A stretch of DNA of 38,206 nt from Chitinophaga pinensis. Lineage in GTDB: Bacteria; Bacteroidota; Bacteroidia; UBA4408. The position numbers and the translations under genes are program-made. Below are positions 8,456 through 16,828 of the stretch, piece after piece. Location of the stretch: the NCBI GenBank assembly GCA_945872355.1, contig CAMBZU010000030.1:1-38206 (forward strand). Reading direction: 5' to 3'. How positions within the stretch are numbered: the stretch's first letter is position 1; every line of letters begins with the position of its first letter. The notes under the pieces are model-generated. The model ran no database searches and was not told the DNA's origin. It worked only from the letters and a program-made list of their open reading frames with translations.

Positions 8456-8946
8456 GCCCCTTGTTTTATTTTTGTTTCAATATTAGTGGTAGAGAAACCA
8501 TCAATAAAAGGAATTACTTTTACCTGTCCACCATAACTTAAAACTTCATTTGCTCCAACAATTTTTGAAGGCTCCCAATCACCACCTTTCACTAAAAAAT
8601 CAGGTTGTATTAATGTTATCAAATCAAGCGGCGTGTCTTCTTCAAACAAAATTACAGCACTTACAACATGCATACTGGCCATAATTAGTGTCCTAGTTGT
8701 TTCATCTTGAATTGGTCTATGTAATCCTTTTAATTTTTGAACAGAACGATCACTGTTTACACCAACAATTAATCGGTTTCCTAATGAGGCAGCTTGTGCA
8801 AGATATGTAACATGCCCACGATGCAATAAATCGAAACAACCATTGGTAAAAACGATAGTTTGGTTTTTAAGTCGGTAGTTTTCTACAAGTTTTGATAAAT
8901 AGTTTTTATCAATAATTTTATTTTGAAGTATTTGAAGATATTCCAT
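8452..8946 (-). CDS. rfaE2: D-glycero-beta-D-manno-heptose 1-phosphate adenylyltransferase
   Basis: A 164-residue nucleotidyltransferase equivalent to the C-terminal half of E. coli HldE. It makes ADP-heptose from heptose 1-phosphate and ATP for lipopolysaccharide core. The signature is TNGCFDLLHRGHVTYL (34-49, with the HxGH ATP site HRGH), followed by VGVNSDRSVQKLKG and the Bacteroidota-typical PDFLVKGGDW and GFSTTNI. The kinase half (RfaE1) is not fused and not in the window. The gene start overlaps the end of the upstream membrane-protein gene by 29 bases, so its translation probably depends on that gene. The stop overlaps the convergent fusion gene within a shared TTAA. Confidence 0.93.
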   Translation of the reverse strand: MEYLQILQNKIIDKNYLSKLVENYRLKNQTIVFTNGCFDLLHRGHVTYLAQAASLGNRLIVGVNSDRSVQKLKGLHRPIQDETTRTLIMASMHVVSAVILFEEDTPLDLITLIQPDFLVKGGDWEPSKIVGANEVLSYGGQVKVIPFIDGFSTTNIETKIKQGA

Positions 8947-9952
8947 TTGTTTTTTTGTTTAAAATAGGGAGTAAAATGAGTGAAAGTAATCCTCCAATAA
9001 TAATTGCAATGGTTTGGCTACTCCAAATTATCCAACCTAATGCGTAGCCTACATTGGCAGAAATTCCATAAATTATTAGGGTATTTTGAACTATTATTTG
9101 ATAGGCGCCAATACCTCCTTGAACCAATATAAACGCAAAAGTGCCAAAAAACAAAATGGCTAATGAGGCGCCAATCCCTAGGGTGCTTGTTTCAGGCAAG
9201 GCCATAAAGCCAACATAAATACCAGAAAAATAAATTACCCAAATCAATACTGAATGGAAAACAAATAGGTATGGTTTTTTAAGTTTTGTAATGGTACTTA
9301 AACCAGTTGAAAAGCCTTTTAAAAATTCAATAAATTTAAGAGCGAACTTGCTTTGTAAAATACTTTTTCTCATTAAAAACAAAACTAAAATCAGTATACA
9401 AAAACTGATGATTAGTCCTGTCTTAATTGGAAAGGCATCTTGGCTTTGGGCAGGTTTAAACAATGTATGATAAGCTTCAAAAAGTTTAGCAGATAATACA
9501 TCGAATTGCCATAAAATAGTAATTACAGATACAACTAATAAAAGAAAGGAATCGATAATTCTTTCAACCACAACAGTTCCAAAAACACTATCTAAGGGCA
9601 GGTTTTCATACCGTTTTAAAATACCACAACGCGTTACCTCTCCAATGCGAGGCACAGCTAAATTTGCCATGTAGCCCACCATAACAGCCATAAAGGTGTT
9701 TAAAAAGCGTGGTTTATGTCCCAATGGTTCAATCATGATTTGCCAACGAATTGCCCTGCTAACGTGGCTTAAAATACCTAGGAGCATAATCAAGATGATA
9801 ATTCCATAATTTGCTTTACTGAAAGAAAGAAAAATTTCTGATTTGTCTTTTTCTGTCAAATTACGCACTACGAGCCAAATTAAGAGTATACCAATGCCAA
9901 GAAAAAAAGCAGTTTTTAGGACATCAAATAATGCTTTTCGACCTTTACTCAT
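8918..9952 (-). CDS. LPG-synthase-type (UPF0104) integral membrane protein
   Basis: A 344-residue polytopic membrane protein of the lysylphosphatidylglycerol synthase transmembrane family. About eight hydrophobic segments are visible. Family motifs include SRAIRW (65-70), NLAVPRIGEVTRCG (96-109), VVVERIIDSFLLL and VQGGIGAYQ. The soluble aminoacyl-transferase domain of MprF is absent, so lipid lysylation is unlikely. Members of this stand-alone type are thought to be flippase-like or to regulate envelope glycolipids. The start overlaps panC by 8 bases (ATGAGTAA) and the end overlaps rfaE2 by 29 bases. The panC/LPG-type pairing recurs in Bacteroidota. Confidence 0.88.
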   Translation of the reverse strand: MSKGRKALFDVLKTAFFLGIGILLIWLVVRNLTEKDKSEIFLSFSKANYGIIILIMLLGILSHVSRAIRWQIMIEPLGHKPRFLNTFMAVMVGYMANLAVPRIGEVTRCGILKRYENLPLDSVFGTVVVERIIDSFLLLVVSVITILWQFDVLSAKLFEAYHTLFKPAQSQDAFPIKTGLIISFCILILVLFLMRKSILQSKFALKFIEFLKGFSTGLSTITKLKKPYLFVFHSVLIWVIYFSGIYVGFMALPETSTLGIGASLAILFFGTFAFILVQGGIGAYQIIVQNTLIIYGISANVGYALGWIIWSSQTIAIIIGGLLSLILLPILNKKTNGISSNTSK

Positions 9953-10781
9953 AAACTAACATATTATCGATAAGTCTTACTTTGCCTAATTTTACAGCAA
10001 TAAACAAAATGATTGCCCTACTTTTATCGAGTGCTTTCACATTTTCTAAATTATCTGCATAAGCAAATTGGATATATTCTGGCGTTATGAGCGGGTAATT
10101 TCTGAAATTTTCATGAGCATATTGCAACAGTTCATGCGGATTTGATCCTTTACTATTGGTTTTAATGCGGGTTAAAGTTTCATAAATACCCGAAGCTTGT
10201 GCTCTTTCAGTTGGTGTCAGCAGCATATTTCTTGAACTCATGGCTAAACCATCTTCTTCACGAATTATTGCGCCCGGAACTATTGTAATTGGCAAATTGA
10301 GCAATTTTACTAACTGCTTCACCACACAAAGCTGTTGGAAATCTTTTTCACCAAAAAAAGCAAAATGGGGCTGCACAATGGCAAACAATCTTTGCACAAC
10401 ATTGGCCATTCCGTTGAAATGTCCTGGACGATGTTCTCCTTCCATTACTTTTTCCATAGCTCCAAAGTCATAGTGTTGCATTGGTAAATGAGGAGGGTAA
10501 ATTTCATCGACTTCAGGAATAAAAACCACATTGCAACCCGCTTCTTTTAACAAGGCTAAATCCTTTTCGGTGGTTCTTGGGTAGTTTAGTAAATCGTTTT
10601 TATCGTTAAATTGTGCAGGATTCACAAAAATACTACAAACTGTGGTTTCGCATTGTTGTTCCGACAGTTTAATTAAAGAAACATGCCCTTTGTGCAATGC
10701 ACCCATAGTTGGTACAAAACCAACCTTGGTTTTATTACTTAAATAGGCAGAAAGTGCCAGTTTGTCCTTAAAAACCTCCAA
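9945..10781 (-). CDS. panC: Pantothenate synthetase
   Basis: This enzyme joins D-pantoate and beta-alanine using ATP, the last step of pantothenate synthesis for coenzyme A. At 278 residues it has the standard length. Motifs are GFVPTMGALHKGHVSLI (21-37, ATP site HKGH), FVNPAQFN, RPGHFNGMANVV, FFGEKDFQQL and the KMSKS-like loop MSSRNMLL. It opens a leftward operon with the membrane protein and rfaE2 and is divergent from the GlgA-like gene 284 bases away. panD is not adjacent. The leader is short; a weak -7-like TAACTTTA lies at 10795-10802 on the minus strand. Confidence 0.97.
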   Translation of the reverse strand: MEVFKDKLALSAYLSNKTKVGFVPTMGALHKGHVSLIKLSEQQCETTVCSIFVNPAQFNDKNDLLNYPRTTEKDLALLKEAGCNVVFIPEVDEIYPPHLPMQHYDFGAMEKVMEGEHRPGHFNGMANVVQRLFAIVQPHFAFFGEKDFQQLCVVKQLVKLLNLPITIVPGAIIREEDGLAMSSRNMLLTPTERAQASGIYETLTRIKTNSKGSNPHELLQYAHENFRNYPLITPEYIQFAYADNLENVKALDKSRAIILFIAVKLGKVRLIDNMLVYE

Positions 10782-10920
10782 AACAATTGCGGATTAAAGT
10801 TAAAATAAAAGGCAGAAATTCGTGTTAAAAATATCAATTTTCTCAATATTATCAGGGCCTAGCAATAGGTATAACGATATTCAAAAAAGTAATTTTCAGC
10901 AGGCAAAGCTAATATAATAC

Positions 10921-10951
10921 TTTATTTTCAGGATTTTTTTTATTATTTTTG
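10921..10951 (+). promoter_or_regulatory. Probable promoter of the GlgA-like/DUF4270/glmS operon
   Basis: TATTTTTG (10944-10951) fits the -7 pattern TAnnTTTG, and TTTA 19 bases upstream (10921-10924) matches the -33 TTTG at three of four bases. Transcription from about 10958 would give a leader of about 108 bases before the ATG at 11066. The surrounding region is very T-rich, so a chance match is possible. Confidence 0.4.
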
Positions 10952-11065
10952 TATTCGTTTTAAAATTAACATTAAAATAATGAAATAAAACTAGCAGGTA
11001 GTTAACTTCATATTTACAATAGCAATATCTTTTGCTATGGTTATCAAATCCTAATTAAATAAAAC

Positions 11066-11893
11066 ATGAAAAAATCTAAAGTACTATTTGTTTCGCAAGA
11101 AATTTTCCCTTATCTTGAAGAGAGTCCAATGGCTAATGTGGGTAGGTATTTACCTCAGGGTATACAAGAAAGAGGAAAGGAAATTCGTACTTTTATGCCT
11201 CGTTTTGGTTTGATAAATGAACGTAGAAATCAATTACACGAAGTTATTCGTTTGTCAGGAATGAATATTATTATTGACGACACCGATCACCCATTAATTA
11301 TTAAAGTTGCTTCCATTCAATCTGCTAGAATGCAGGTTTATTTTATTGATAATGAGGAGTATTTTCAAAGAAAGCATTTATTTACTGATGCCAATGGCAA
11401 TCATTTTGAAGATAACGATGAGCGCAGTTTGTTCTTTTGTAAAGGTGTGATTGAAACAGTTAAAAAGTTAGGATGGGCGCCTGACATTATTCATTGCCAT
11501 GGTTGGATGACCAACGCAATGCCAGTATTGATTAAAAAAACATACGCCGAGGACCCACTTTTTGCTGAAACTAAAGTAATTTACTCAGTATATGATGATA
11601 GTTTTGATAAACCTTTAAATAAGAAATTCATTACCAAGGTTTCAAATGAAGGTATTGCTGAGTCAGAATTAAAAAGACTTAAGGATCCAACCTATGCTAA
11701 TGTTACAAAGCACGCCATTGATTTTTCTGATGCAGTTATAAAATCTTCAGAAAACATTCATGCAGATGTTGAGAAGCATTTAAAAACCTTAGATATTCCT
11801 GTGTTAGATTTTCAACCACTTGACACTTATATTGACGCTTATTCAGCTTTTTATGATGAGGTATTGTTTAACGAATCTGTTATGGCCGAGTAA
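11066..11893 (+). CDS. GlgA-like glycogen/starch synthase N-domain protein
   Basis: A 275-residue protein equivalent to the N-terminal (GT5) half of glycogen synthase: VLFVSQEIFPYLEES at the start, FMPRFGLINERR, FEDNDERSLFFCKGVIE, and PDIIHCHGWMTNAMPVLIKK near 135-160. It lacks the C-terminal nucleotide-sugar half. The ADP-glucose-binding KxGGL loop after the first strand is replaced by ESPMANVGR. Databases usually call such proteins 'glycogen/starch synthase', but on these grounds I doubt synthase activity; a structural or regulatory role is possible. It is divergent from panC and followed within 40 bases by DUF4270 and glmS, an order I recall from other Bacteroidota. Confidence 0.85.
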   Translation: MKKSKVLFVSQEIFPYLEESPMANVGRYLPQGIQERGKEIRTFMPRFGLINERRNQLHEVIRLSGMNIIIDDTDHPLIIKVASIQSARMQVYFIDNEEYFQRKHLFTDANGNHFEDNDERSLFFCKGVIETVKKLGWAPDIIHCHGWMTNAMPVLIKKTYAEDPLFAETKVIYSVYDDSFDKPLNKKFITKVSNEGIAESELKRLKDPTYANVTKHAIDFSDAVIKSSENIHADVEKHLKTLDIPVLDFQPLDTYIDAYSAFYDEVLFNESVMAE

Positions 11894-11929
11894 TTATAAA
11901 TGAATTCAAACTTTTTAAATTTCAATTTT

Positions 11930-13246
11930 ATGCGGAAAACTTTTAGGTTTTCCGCTTCTTTTTTTAATGTAACTTTATTTTTACTTTTTGCTACTTTGGG
12001 ATTAAATTCTTGTAAGGAAAGCGATACCTTGGGTGGGAATTTATTGCCAAGCAGCGATCAATCACAATTTAAAACAAGTTCAAAGTTTAATTTAACAACC
12101 TTCACAATTAAAGAAGATTCTATTAAGTCAGATGATCTTTCTATTAGTTTAATTGGGAGTTACGTGGATCCAATCTTTGGAAAGTCCACGGCATCATTTA
12201 TTACAGAATTTGTTTCAAGCACCAATCAGTTGGATTTTGGTTCCAATCCTATTGCGGATTCAATAATATTAACCATGACCTATAGTTCCTATTATGGGAA
12301 AGTGAATAAGTTTGATGGATTGCAAAAATTTAGAATTTACAAAGTTTCTAATGGTTTAATTAAAGACAGTAGCTATTATTCTGCTGAAAACCCTAATAAA
12401 TACGCATCAGAAAGCGATTTTATTAGCGAACACACTTTTTTACCCGACCCAAGTGGCAAATATCAAACAGGAACTCCTGTAGAGAAATTTAAGTTACCGT
12501 TAAGTTTTGGTCAACAATTTTTAAATAATCAAAGCCTTATCAATAGCGGTGGATTTTTAAATTTTTTTAAAGGCTTTTATTTAAAACCGGTAAACGATTT
12601 TCAAGCAAGTGGGCAAGGTGCTGTTTTATCATTCAATTTAATAAATCCAGAAGTGCCCTCTAAAATGACACTCTATTTTCATAATGATAATAATGGTGCA
12701 AATCAAAAGTTTGAAATGTTAATCAATAGTGATTGTTCGAGGGTTAATTTCTTTAAGCATGATAGAAATGGAATACCCGCCATTAACAATCAGTTTACAG
12801 ATACAACACAAGGTAAAACGCAATTGTTTATTCAAAATATGGCAGGCCTTTCATCTAAAATATGGTTCACCAATTTAGAAAGTTGGAAGGATTCTATGCC
12901 TTTGGCGATTACCAAAGCCGAGTTAATTGTGCCTGTTGAATCCTCACTCATAGCTATTTATGGCGTGCCATCGCGACTGCTTTTGGTTGAAAAAGATGAT
13001 CAAGGACAATATGTTTCTATCTCAGATTTTGATTTAGGAGATAGCTATTTCAACGGGAATTACAACCCATCTAAACAAACATATAATTTCAATTTGGCAC
13101 TTTATATTCAAGAAATATTGGCTGGGAAAAGAACGCAAAAAGGTTTATATTTGGTGCCTACAGCATCCGCTGTTGGAGCTAATAGAGTGGTTTTAAAAGG
13201 GAGTAATTTTATAAAGTTTAACGTTACATACACTAAAATTAAATAA
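11930..13246 (+). CDS. DUF4270 family lipoprotein
   Basis: A secreted lipoprotein of about 438 residues. From ATG 11930 it has a basic start (MRKTFRF), a hydrophobic core (FFNVTLFLLFATLGL) and a lipobox ending NSC, followed by KESDTLGGNLLP, the typical opening of DUF4270 proteins. An upstream in-frame ATG at 11900 would add 10 residues; I prefer 11930 because it places the basic residues at the N terminus. The body has motifs I associate with DUF4270, such as GSYVDPIFGKSTASF and ADSIILTMTYSSYYG. Its function is unknown; it is probably exposed on the outer membrane. glmS starts 4 bases after its stop. The start lies in a terminator-like hairpin. Confidence 0.88.
   Translation: MRKTFRFSASFFNVTLFLLFATLGLNSCKESDTLGGNLLPSSDQSQFKTSSKFNLTTFTIKEDSIKSDDLSISLIGSYVDPIFGKSTASFITEFVSSTNQLDFGSNPIADSIILTMTYSSYYGKVNKFDGLQKFRIYKVSNGLIKDSSYYSAENPNKYASESDFISEHTFLPDPSGKYQTGTPVEKFKLPLSFGQQFLNNQSLINSGGFLNFFKGFYLKPVNDFQASGQGAVLSFNLINPEVPSKMTLYFHNDNNGANQKFEMLINSDCSRVNFFKHDRNGIPAINNQFTDTTQGKTQLFIQNMAGLSSKIWFTNLESWKDSMPLAITKAELIVPVESSLIAIYGVPSRLLLVEKDDQGQYVSISDFDLGDSYFNGNYNPSKQTYNFNLALYIQEILAGKRTQKGLYLVPTASAVGANRVVLKGSNFIKFNVTYTKIK
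11932..11965 (+). terminator. Intrinsic terminator-like hairpin on the DUF4270 start
   Basis: GCGGAAAAC (11932-11940) and GTTTTCCGC (11947-11955) form a perfect 9-bp stem with the 6-base loop TTTTAG, followed by TTCTTTTTTT. This is the standard shape of a Rho-independent terminator. It lies 38 bases after the GlgA-like stop, but it also begins inside the likely ATG (11930-11932) of the DUF4270 gene and runs through its first codons. It may end most transcripts after the GlgA-like gene, act as an attenuator, or hide the start codon. Confidence 0.7.
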
Positions 13247-13250
13247 TATT

Positions 13251-15089
13251 ATGTGCGGAATTGTAGCATACATTGGAAACAGGGAAGCCTACCCTGTAAT
13301 TATTAAAGGCCTTAAAAGATTAGAATACAGAGGGTACGATAGCGCAGGAATAGCATTAATGGATGGTGAAATAAACATCTATAAATGCAAAGGAAAAGTA
13401 TCTGACTTGGAAGCGTATATTGGGGATAAAAATATTAAAAGTAATATTGGGATTGGCCATACTAGATGGGCAACTCACGGTGTTCCAAATGATGTAAATG
13501 CGCATCCACATAGTAGTGAATCAAATAATTTAGTGATGATTCACAATGGTATTATTGAAAACTATGGCACGCTAAAAAAAGAGTTAGAAAGGATTGGATA
13601 TAAATTTGTGAGCGATACTGACACCGAAGTTTTAGTATTTCTGATTGACCATATTCAACAAAAAGAAAATATTGATTTGGTTGAAGCTGTGCGCTTGGCC
13701 TTAAATGAAGTTGCTGGTGCATATGCAATTGTTGTAATGGAAAAGCAACATCCCGATATTTTAGTGGCTGCAAAAAAAGGAAGTCCTATGGTTATTGGGA
13801 TTGGAAAAGATGAATATTTTGTTGCTTCTGATGCATCGCCAATCATTGAATATACCAAGAATGTGGTGTATTTAGAAGAAGAGGAAATTGCAGTTTTAGA
13901 GCGCAATAAAGAATTAAAGATCATCACCATCAAGAATAAAAAAATTACGCCATATATTCAAGAGTTAGAATTGCATCTTGAAGCCATTGAAAAAGGTGGC
14001 TTTGAGCATTTTATGTTGAAAGAAATATTTGAACAGCCTCGTTCTATTTTAGATAGCATGCGCGGCCGAATCAATATAGAAAAAGGTACAATTCAACTAG
14101 GTGGTATACAAGAATATCTCGAGAAAATTAAAAATGCAGAAAGGATTATCATCATTGGTTGTGGTACAAGTTGGCATGCTGGCTTAGTGGCCGAATATTT
14201 AATTGAAGATTTAGCGCGTGTGCCTGTTGAGGTTGAATATGCATCTGAATTTAGATATAGGAATCCCATAATAAGTGAAAAAGATGTTGTAATAGCAATT
14301 TCACAATCAGGTGAAACTGCTGATACCTTAGCAGCGATAGAACTCGCAAAATCAAAAGGAGCTACTATTTTTGGTGTTTGTAATGTTGCTGGTTCAAGTA
14401 TCGCACGTGCTTCGCATGCAGGAGCTTATACCCATGCCGGACCAGAAATAGGCGTAGCTAGTACCAAAGCCTTTACTGCCCAGGTTACAGTGTTAACCTT
14501 AATTGCATTAAGTTTAGCCAAGCATAAAGGAACAATAACTCAATCTAGATTTCATCAAATATTAAATGAGTTAGCGCTTGTGCCTGATATGGTAGAAAGG
14601 GTGCTACAAACCAATGATCAAATTGAATTTATTGCTTCTATCTTTAAAGATGCACGAAATTTCTTATACCTTGGTAGAGGTTACAGTTTTCCTGTAGCCT
14701 TAGAAGGTGCTTTAAAGTTGAAAGAAATATCTTATATACATGCTGAAGGCTATCCTGCAGCGGAAATGAAACACGGCCCTATCGCATTAATTGATGAAGA
14801 AATGCCTGTAGTTGTGATTGCCACTAAAGGAGGAAATTATGAAAAAGTGGTAAGCAATATTCAAGAAGTAAAGGCACGCAAAGGAACTATAATTGCTGTT
14901 GTAACAGAAGGCGATGTGCAAGTAAAAGAGATGGCCGATTATGTAATTGAAGTGCCTGAAGTTGATGATGCATTAATTCCATTAATATCAGTAATTCCAT
15001 TGCAGTTATTAAGTTATCATATTGCAGTTATGCGCGGTTGCAATGTTGATCAGCCTAGGAATTTAGCGAAGAGTGTAACGGTGGAGTAA
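13251..15089 (+). CDS. glmS: Glutamine--fructose-6-phosphate aminotransferase (isomerizing)
   Basis: This enzyme makes glucosamine 6-phosphate from fructose 6-phosphate and glutamine, the entry step to UDP-GlcNAc for peptidoglycan and lipid A. All landmarks are present in 612 residues: the N-terminal nucleophile after Met removal (MCGIVAYIGN, C2), RLEYRGYDSAG, HTRWATHGVPN, HNGIIENY, two SIS domains (IIIGCGTSWHAG and ISQSGETADTLAA; LGRGYSFPVALEGALKLKEI) and the C terminus DQPRNLAKSVTVE. It lies 4 bases after DUF4270, so it is co-transcribed. No glmS ribozyme-type leader is possible in that gap. Confidence 0.98.
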   Translation: MCGIVAYIGNREAYPVIIKGLKRLEYRGYDSAGIALMDGEINIYKCKGKVSDLEAYIGDKNIKSNIGIGHTRWATHGVPNDVNAHPHSSESNNLVMIHNGIIENYGTLKKELERIGYKFVSDTDTEVLVFLIDHIQQKENIDLVEAVRLALNEVAGAYAIVVMEKQHPDILVAAKKGSPMVIGIGKDEYFVASDASPIIEYTKNVVYLEEEEIAVLERNKELKIITIKNKKITPYIQELELHLEAIEKGGFEHFMLKEIFEQPRSILDSMRGRINIEKGTIQLGGIQEYLEKIKNAERIIIIGCGTSWHAGLVAEYLIEDLARVPVEVEYASEFRYRNPIISEKDVVIAISQSGETADTLAAIELAKSKGATIFGVCNVAGSSIARASHAGAYTHAGPEIGVASTKAFTAQVTVLTLIALSLAKHKGTITQSRFHQILNELALVPDMVERVLQTNDQIEFIASIFKDARNFLYLGRGYSFPVALEGALKLKEISYIHAEGYPAAEMKHGPIALIDEEMPVVVIATKGGNYEKVVSNIQEVKARKGTIIAVVTEGDVQVKEMADYVIEVPEVDDALIPLISVIPLQLLSYHIAVMRGCNVDQPRNLAKSVTVE

Positions 15090-15168
15090 TTGATATACCA
15101 AGTATAAAGTCCTAACATGTTCTAAACTGAGCTTATTTTAATTGCTCGAGTGGTAATTGTATTTGAAA

Positions 15169-16776
15169 TTATTTTTTCTTGATTTCAAAATAGCTTTCAA
15201 TATCAGTCAAACACTTGGCATTGAAACACATTTCTTTGTTTAATAATCCTTTTTGAGCTACATAAATACCATATTGAAGATCATCTATACCTAAAATGCT
15301 ATGCGCATCTGGGTTAATGGAAATTGATACTCCTTTTTTCATGCAATGACTTATTAACCTCCAATCAATATCTAATCTATATGGATTGGCGTTAAGCTCT
15401 ATAATCACTTTATTTGCAGCGCAGGCATCAATTATTTTTTGAGTGTGTAATGGATATCCTTCACGAGATAATAATAAACGCCCTGTCATATGACCTAACA
15501 TAGTTGTATATGGGTTCTCGATGGCTTTCAATAAACGGTTTGTGGCCTTCTCAACATCCATCTTTAAAACACTATGAACAGATGCAATTACAAAATCAAA
15601 TTGTTTTAAAATATCCTCCTCGTAATCTAAATTTCCATCATACAAAATATCGCTTTCTATGCCTTTAAATATTTTAAAAGGTGCAAATGTTTTGTTCAGT
15701 TCATCAATTTCTTGGTGTTGCTGCAACACCCTTTCGGCAGTTAAACCATTGGCGTAAAATGCTGAACGACTATGATCCGTAATCCCAATATATTGCATGC
15801 CTTTTGCTTTTACAGCAGCAGCCATATCTTTTATGGTACTTGCACCATCACTGTATTTGGTGTGCACATGAAAGATCCCAGTAATATCAACTAATTGAAT
15901 TAAGTCTTTCGTTTTATTTTGTGCAGCAAAGTCAATTGCATTGCCACTTTCACGCACCGATGGTATTAAATAAGGCAAGCCAACTTTTGTAAATATTTCT
16001 TCTTCTGATATCGTATTTTCATGCAAGGTGTATTTTGCATTAAAAGCGTCTAAGAAATTTGTTGTAGCTGTAGTTTTAAATAATTCTGTCGCAAATTTTT
16101 GACTTTCAACAAAGGTAATTTTAAGTGCAATTGGTGTATTTATAACTAACGTTGATTGTTCAATACCTGCTATGGTGCTTAGTATTTCAAGTTCTTCAAT
16201 AGTTTCACATTTTCTTCGAAAGGCACCTGTGAAGCTAAATTGTTCTTCGGGGTAGTTGTTTTGTAATTGAGCTAAAATGTTTTTTGCTTCTTCTTCAATC
16301 TCAGCATATAGAAATTTACCTTCATTAGATTGGCTATACTCGATAGATTTTTTAATAGCCGCTTGTGTTTTTTCGCCGAAACCTTTCAGCTCCACTAAAC
16401 GATTTTCATTGCAAGCATATAAAAGTTCACCAGGGCTCTCAACATCTAAATTTTTCCAAAGCATGGCCACTTTTTTTGGTCCAATGCCTTTAATAAACAT
16501 CATTTGAATGACACCTTTTGGCACCCTTTGTAAAAGTTGTTGAAGCTCAGTAGTGGTTCCTGTTTGATTTAGTTCATTGATTTTGGCTGCAGTGCTTTTT
16601 CCAATGCTTTCGAGCTTTTCAATTTCTTGTTGACCCAAAGTGTGCAAATCAACTTCCATTTTATCAACTTTAAAGGAAGCACTGAGTAGGGATTTTATTT
16701 TAAAGGGATTATCATCCAACAACTCTAAAAGGTTGGCGGTAAGTTTTAAATTATCGGCAATCTCGCTGTTGGTCAT
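15169..16776 (-). CDS. polX: PolX-type protein, PHP exonuclease with degenerate polymerase site
   Basis: A 535-residue protein with the PolX layout: helix-hairpin-helix repeats (about 50-140; KGIGPKKVAMLW, LKGFGEKTQAAI), a family-X polymerase domain (about 150-290) and a C-terminal PHP domain (300-530). The PHP metal ligands look intact: HVHTKYSD (H303, H305, D310), TDHS (D334, H335), GIESD (E374), SVHS (H401), GHMTG (H429) and NPDAHS (D490, H492). The polymerase site is not: the usual GSxRRGxE..DxD reads GAFRRKCE..ELE (E195, E197), and the third Asp and GSKxHN loop are missing. It is likely a 3'-5' exonuclease or DNA phosphatase-type repair enzyme, not a polymerase. It starts 52 bases after pntB. 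Confidence 0.92.
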   Translation of the reverse strand: MTNSEIADNLKLTANLLELLDDNPFKIKSLLSASFKVDKMEVDLHTLGQQEIEKLESIGKSTAAKINELNQTGTTTELQQLLQRVPKGVIQMMFIKGIGPKKVAMLWKNLDVESPGELLYACNENRLVELKGFGEKTQAAIKKSIEYSQSNEGKFLYAEIEEEAKNILAQLQNNYPEEQFSFTGAFRRKCETIEELEILSTIAGIEQSTLVINTPIALKITFVESQKFATELFKTTATTNFLDAFNAKYTLHENTISEEEIFTKVGLPYLIPSVRESGNAIDFAAQNKTKDLIQLVDITGIFHVHTKYSDGASTIKDMAAAVKAKGMQYIGITDHSRSAFYANGLTAERVLQQHQEIDELNKTFAPFKIFKGIESDILYDGNLDYEEDILKQFDFVIASVHSVLKMDVEKATNRLLKAIENPYTTMLGHMTGRLLLSREGYPLHTQKIIDACAANKVIIELNANPYRLDIDWRLISHCMKKGVSISINPDAHSILGIDDLQYGIYVAQKGLLNKEMCFNAKCLTDIESYFEIKKK

Positions 16777-16828
16777 ATTTCTGGAAGGTTTATCTTTTAC
16801 GACTTCAGTTTATGAAATCATAAAAAAA

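Noticed and set aside
13247-13250. glmS ribozyme before glmS
   Set aside because: Only four bases separate DUF4270 and glmS, leaving no room for the ribozyme.
15162-15189. 8-bp inverted repeat (TTTGAAAT / ATTTCAAA) at the glmS-polX convergence
   Set aside because: No T-run follows in either direction and the stem is purely AT-rich, so it is not a credible terminator.
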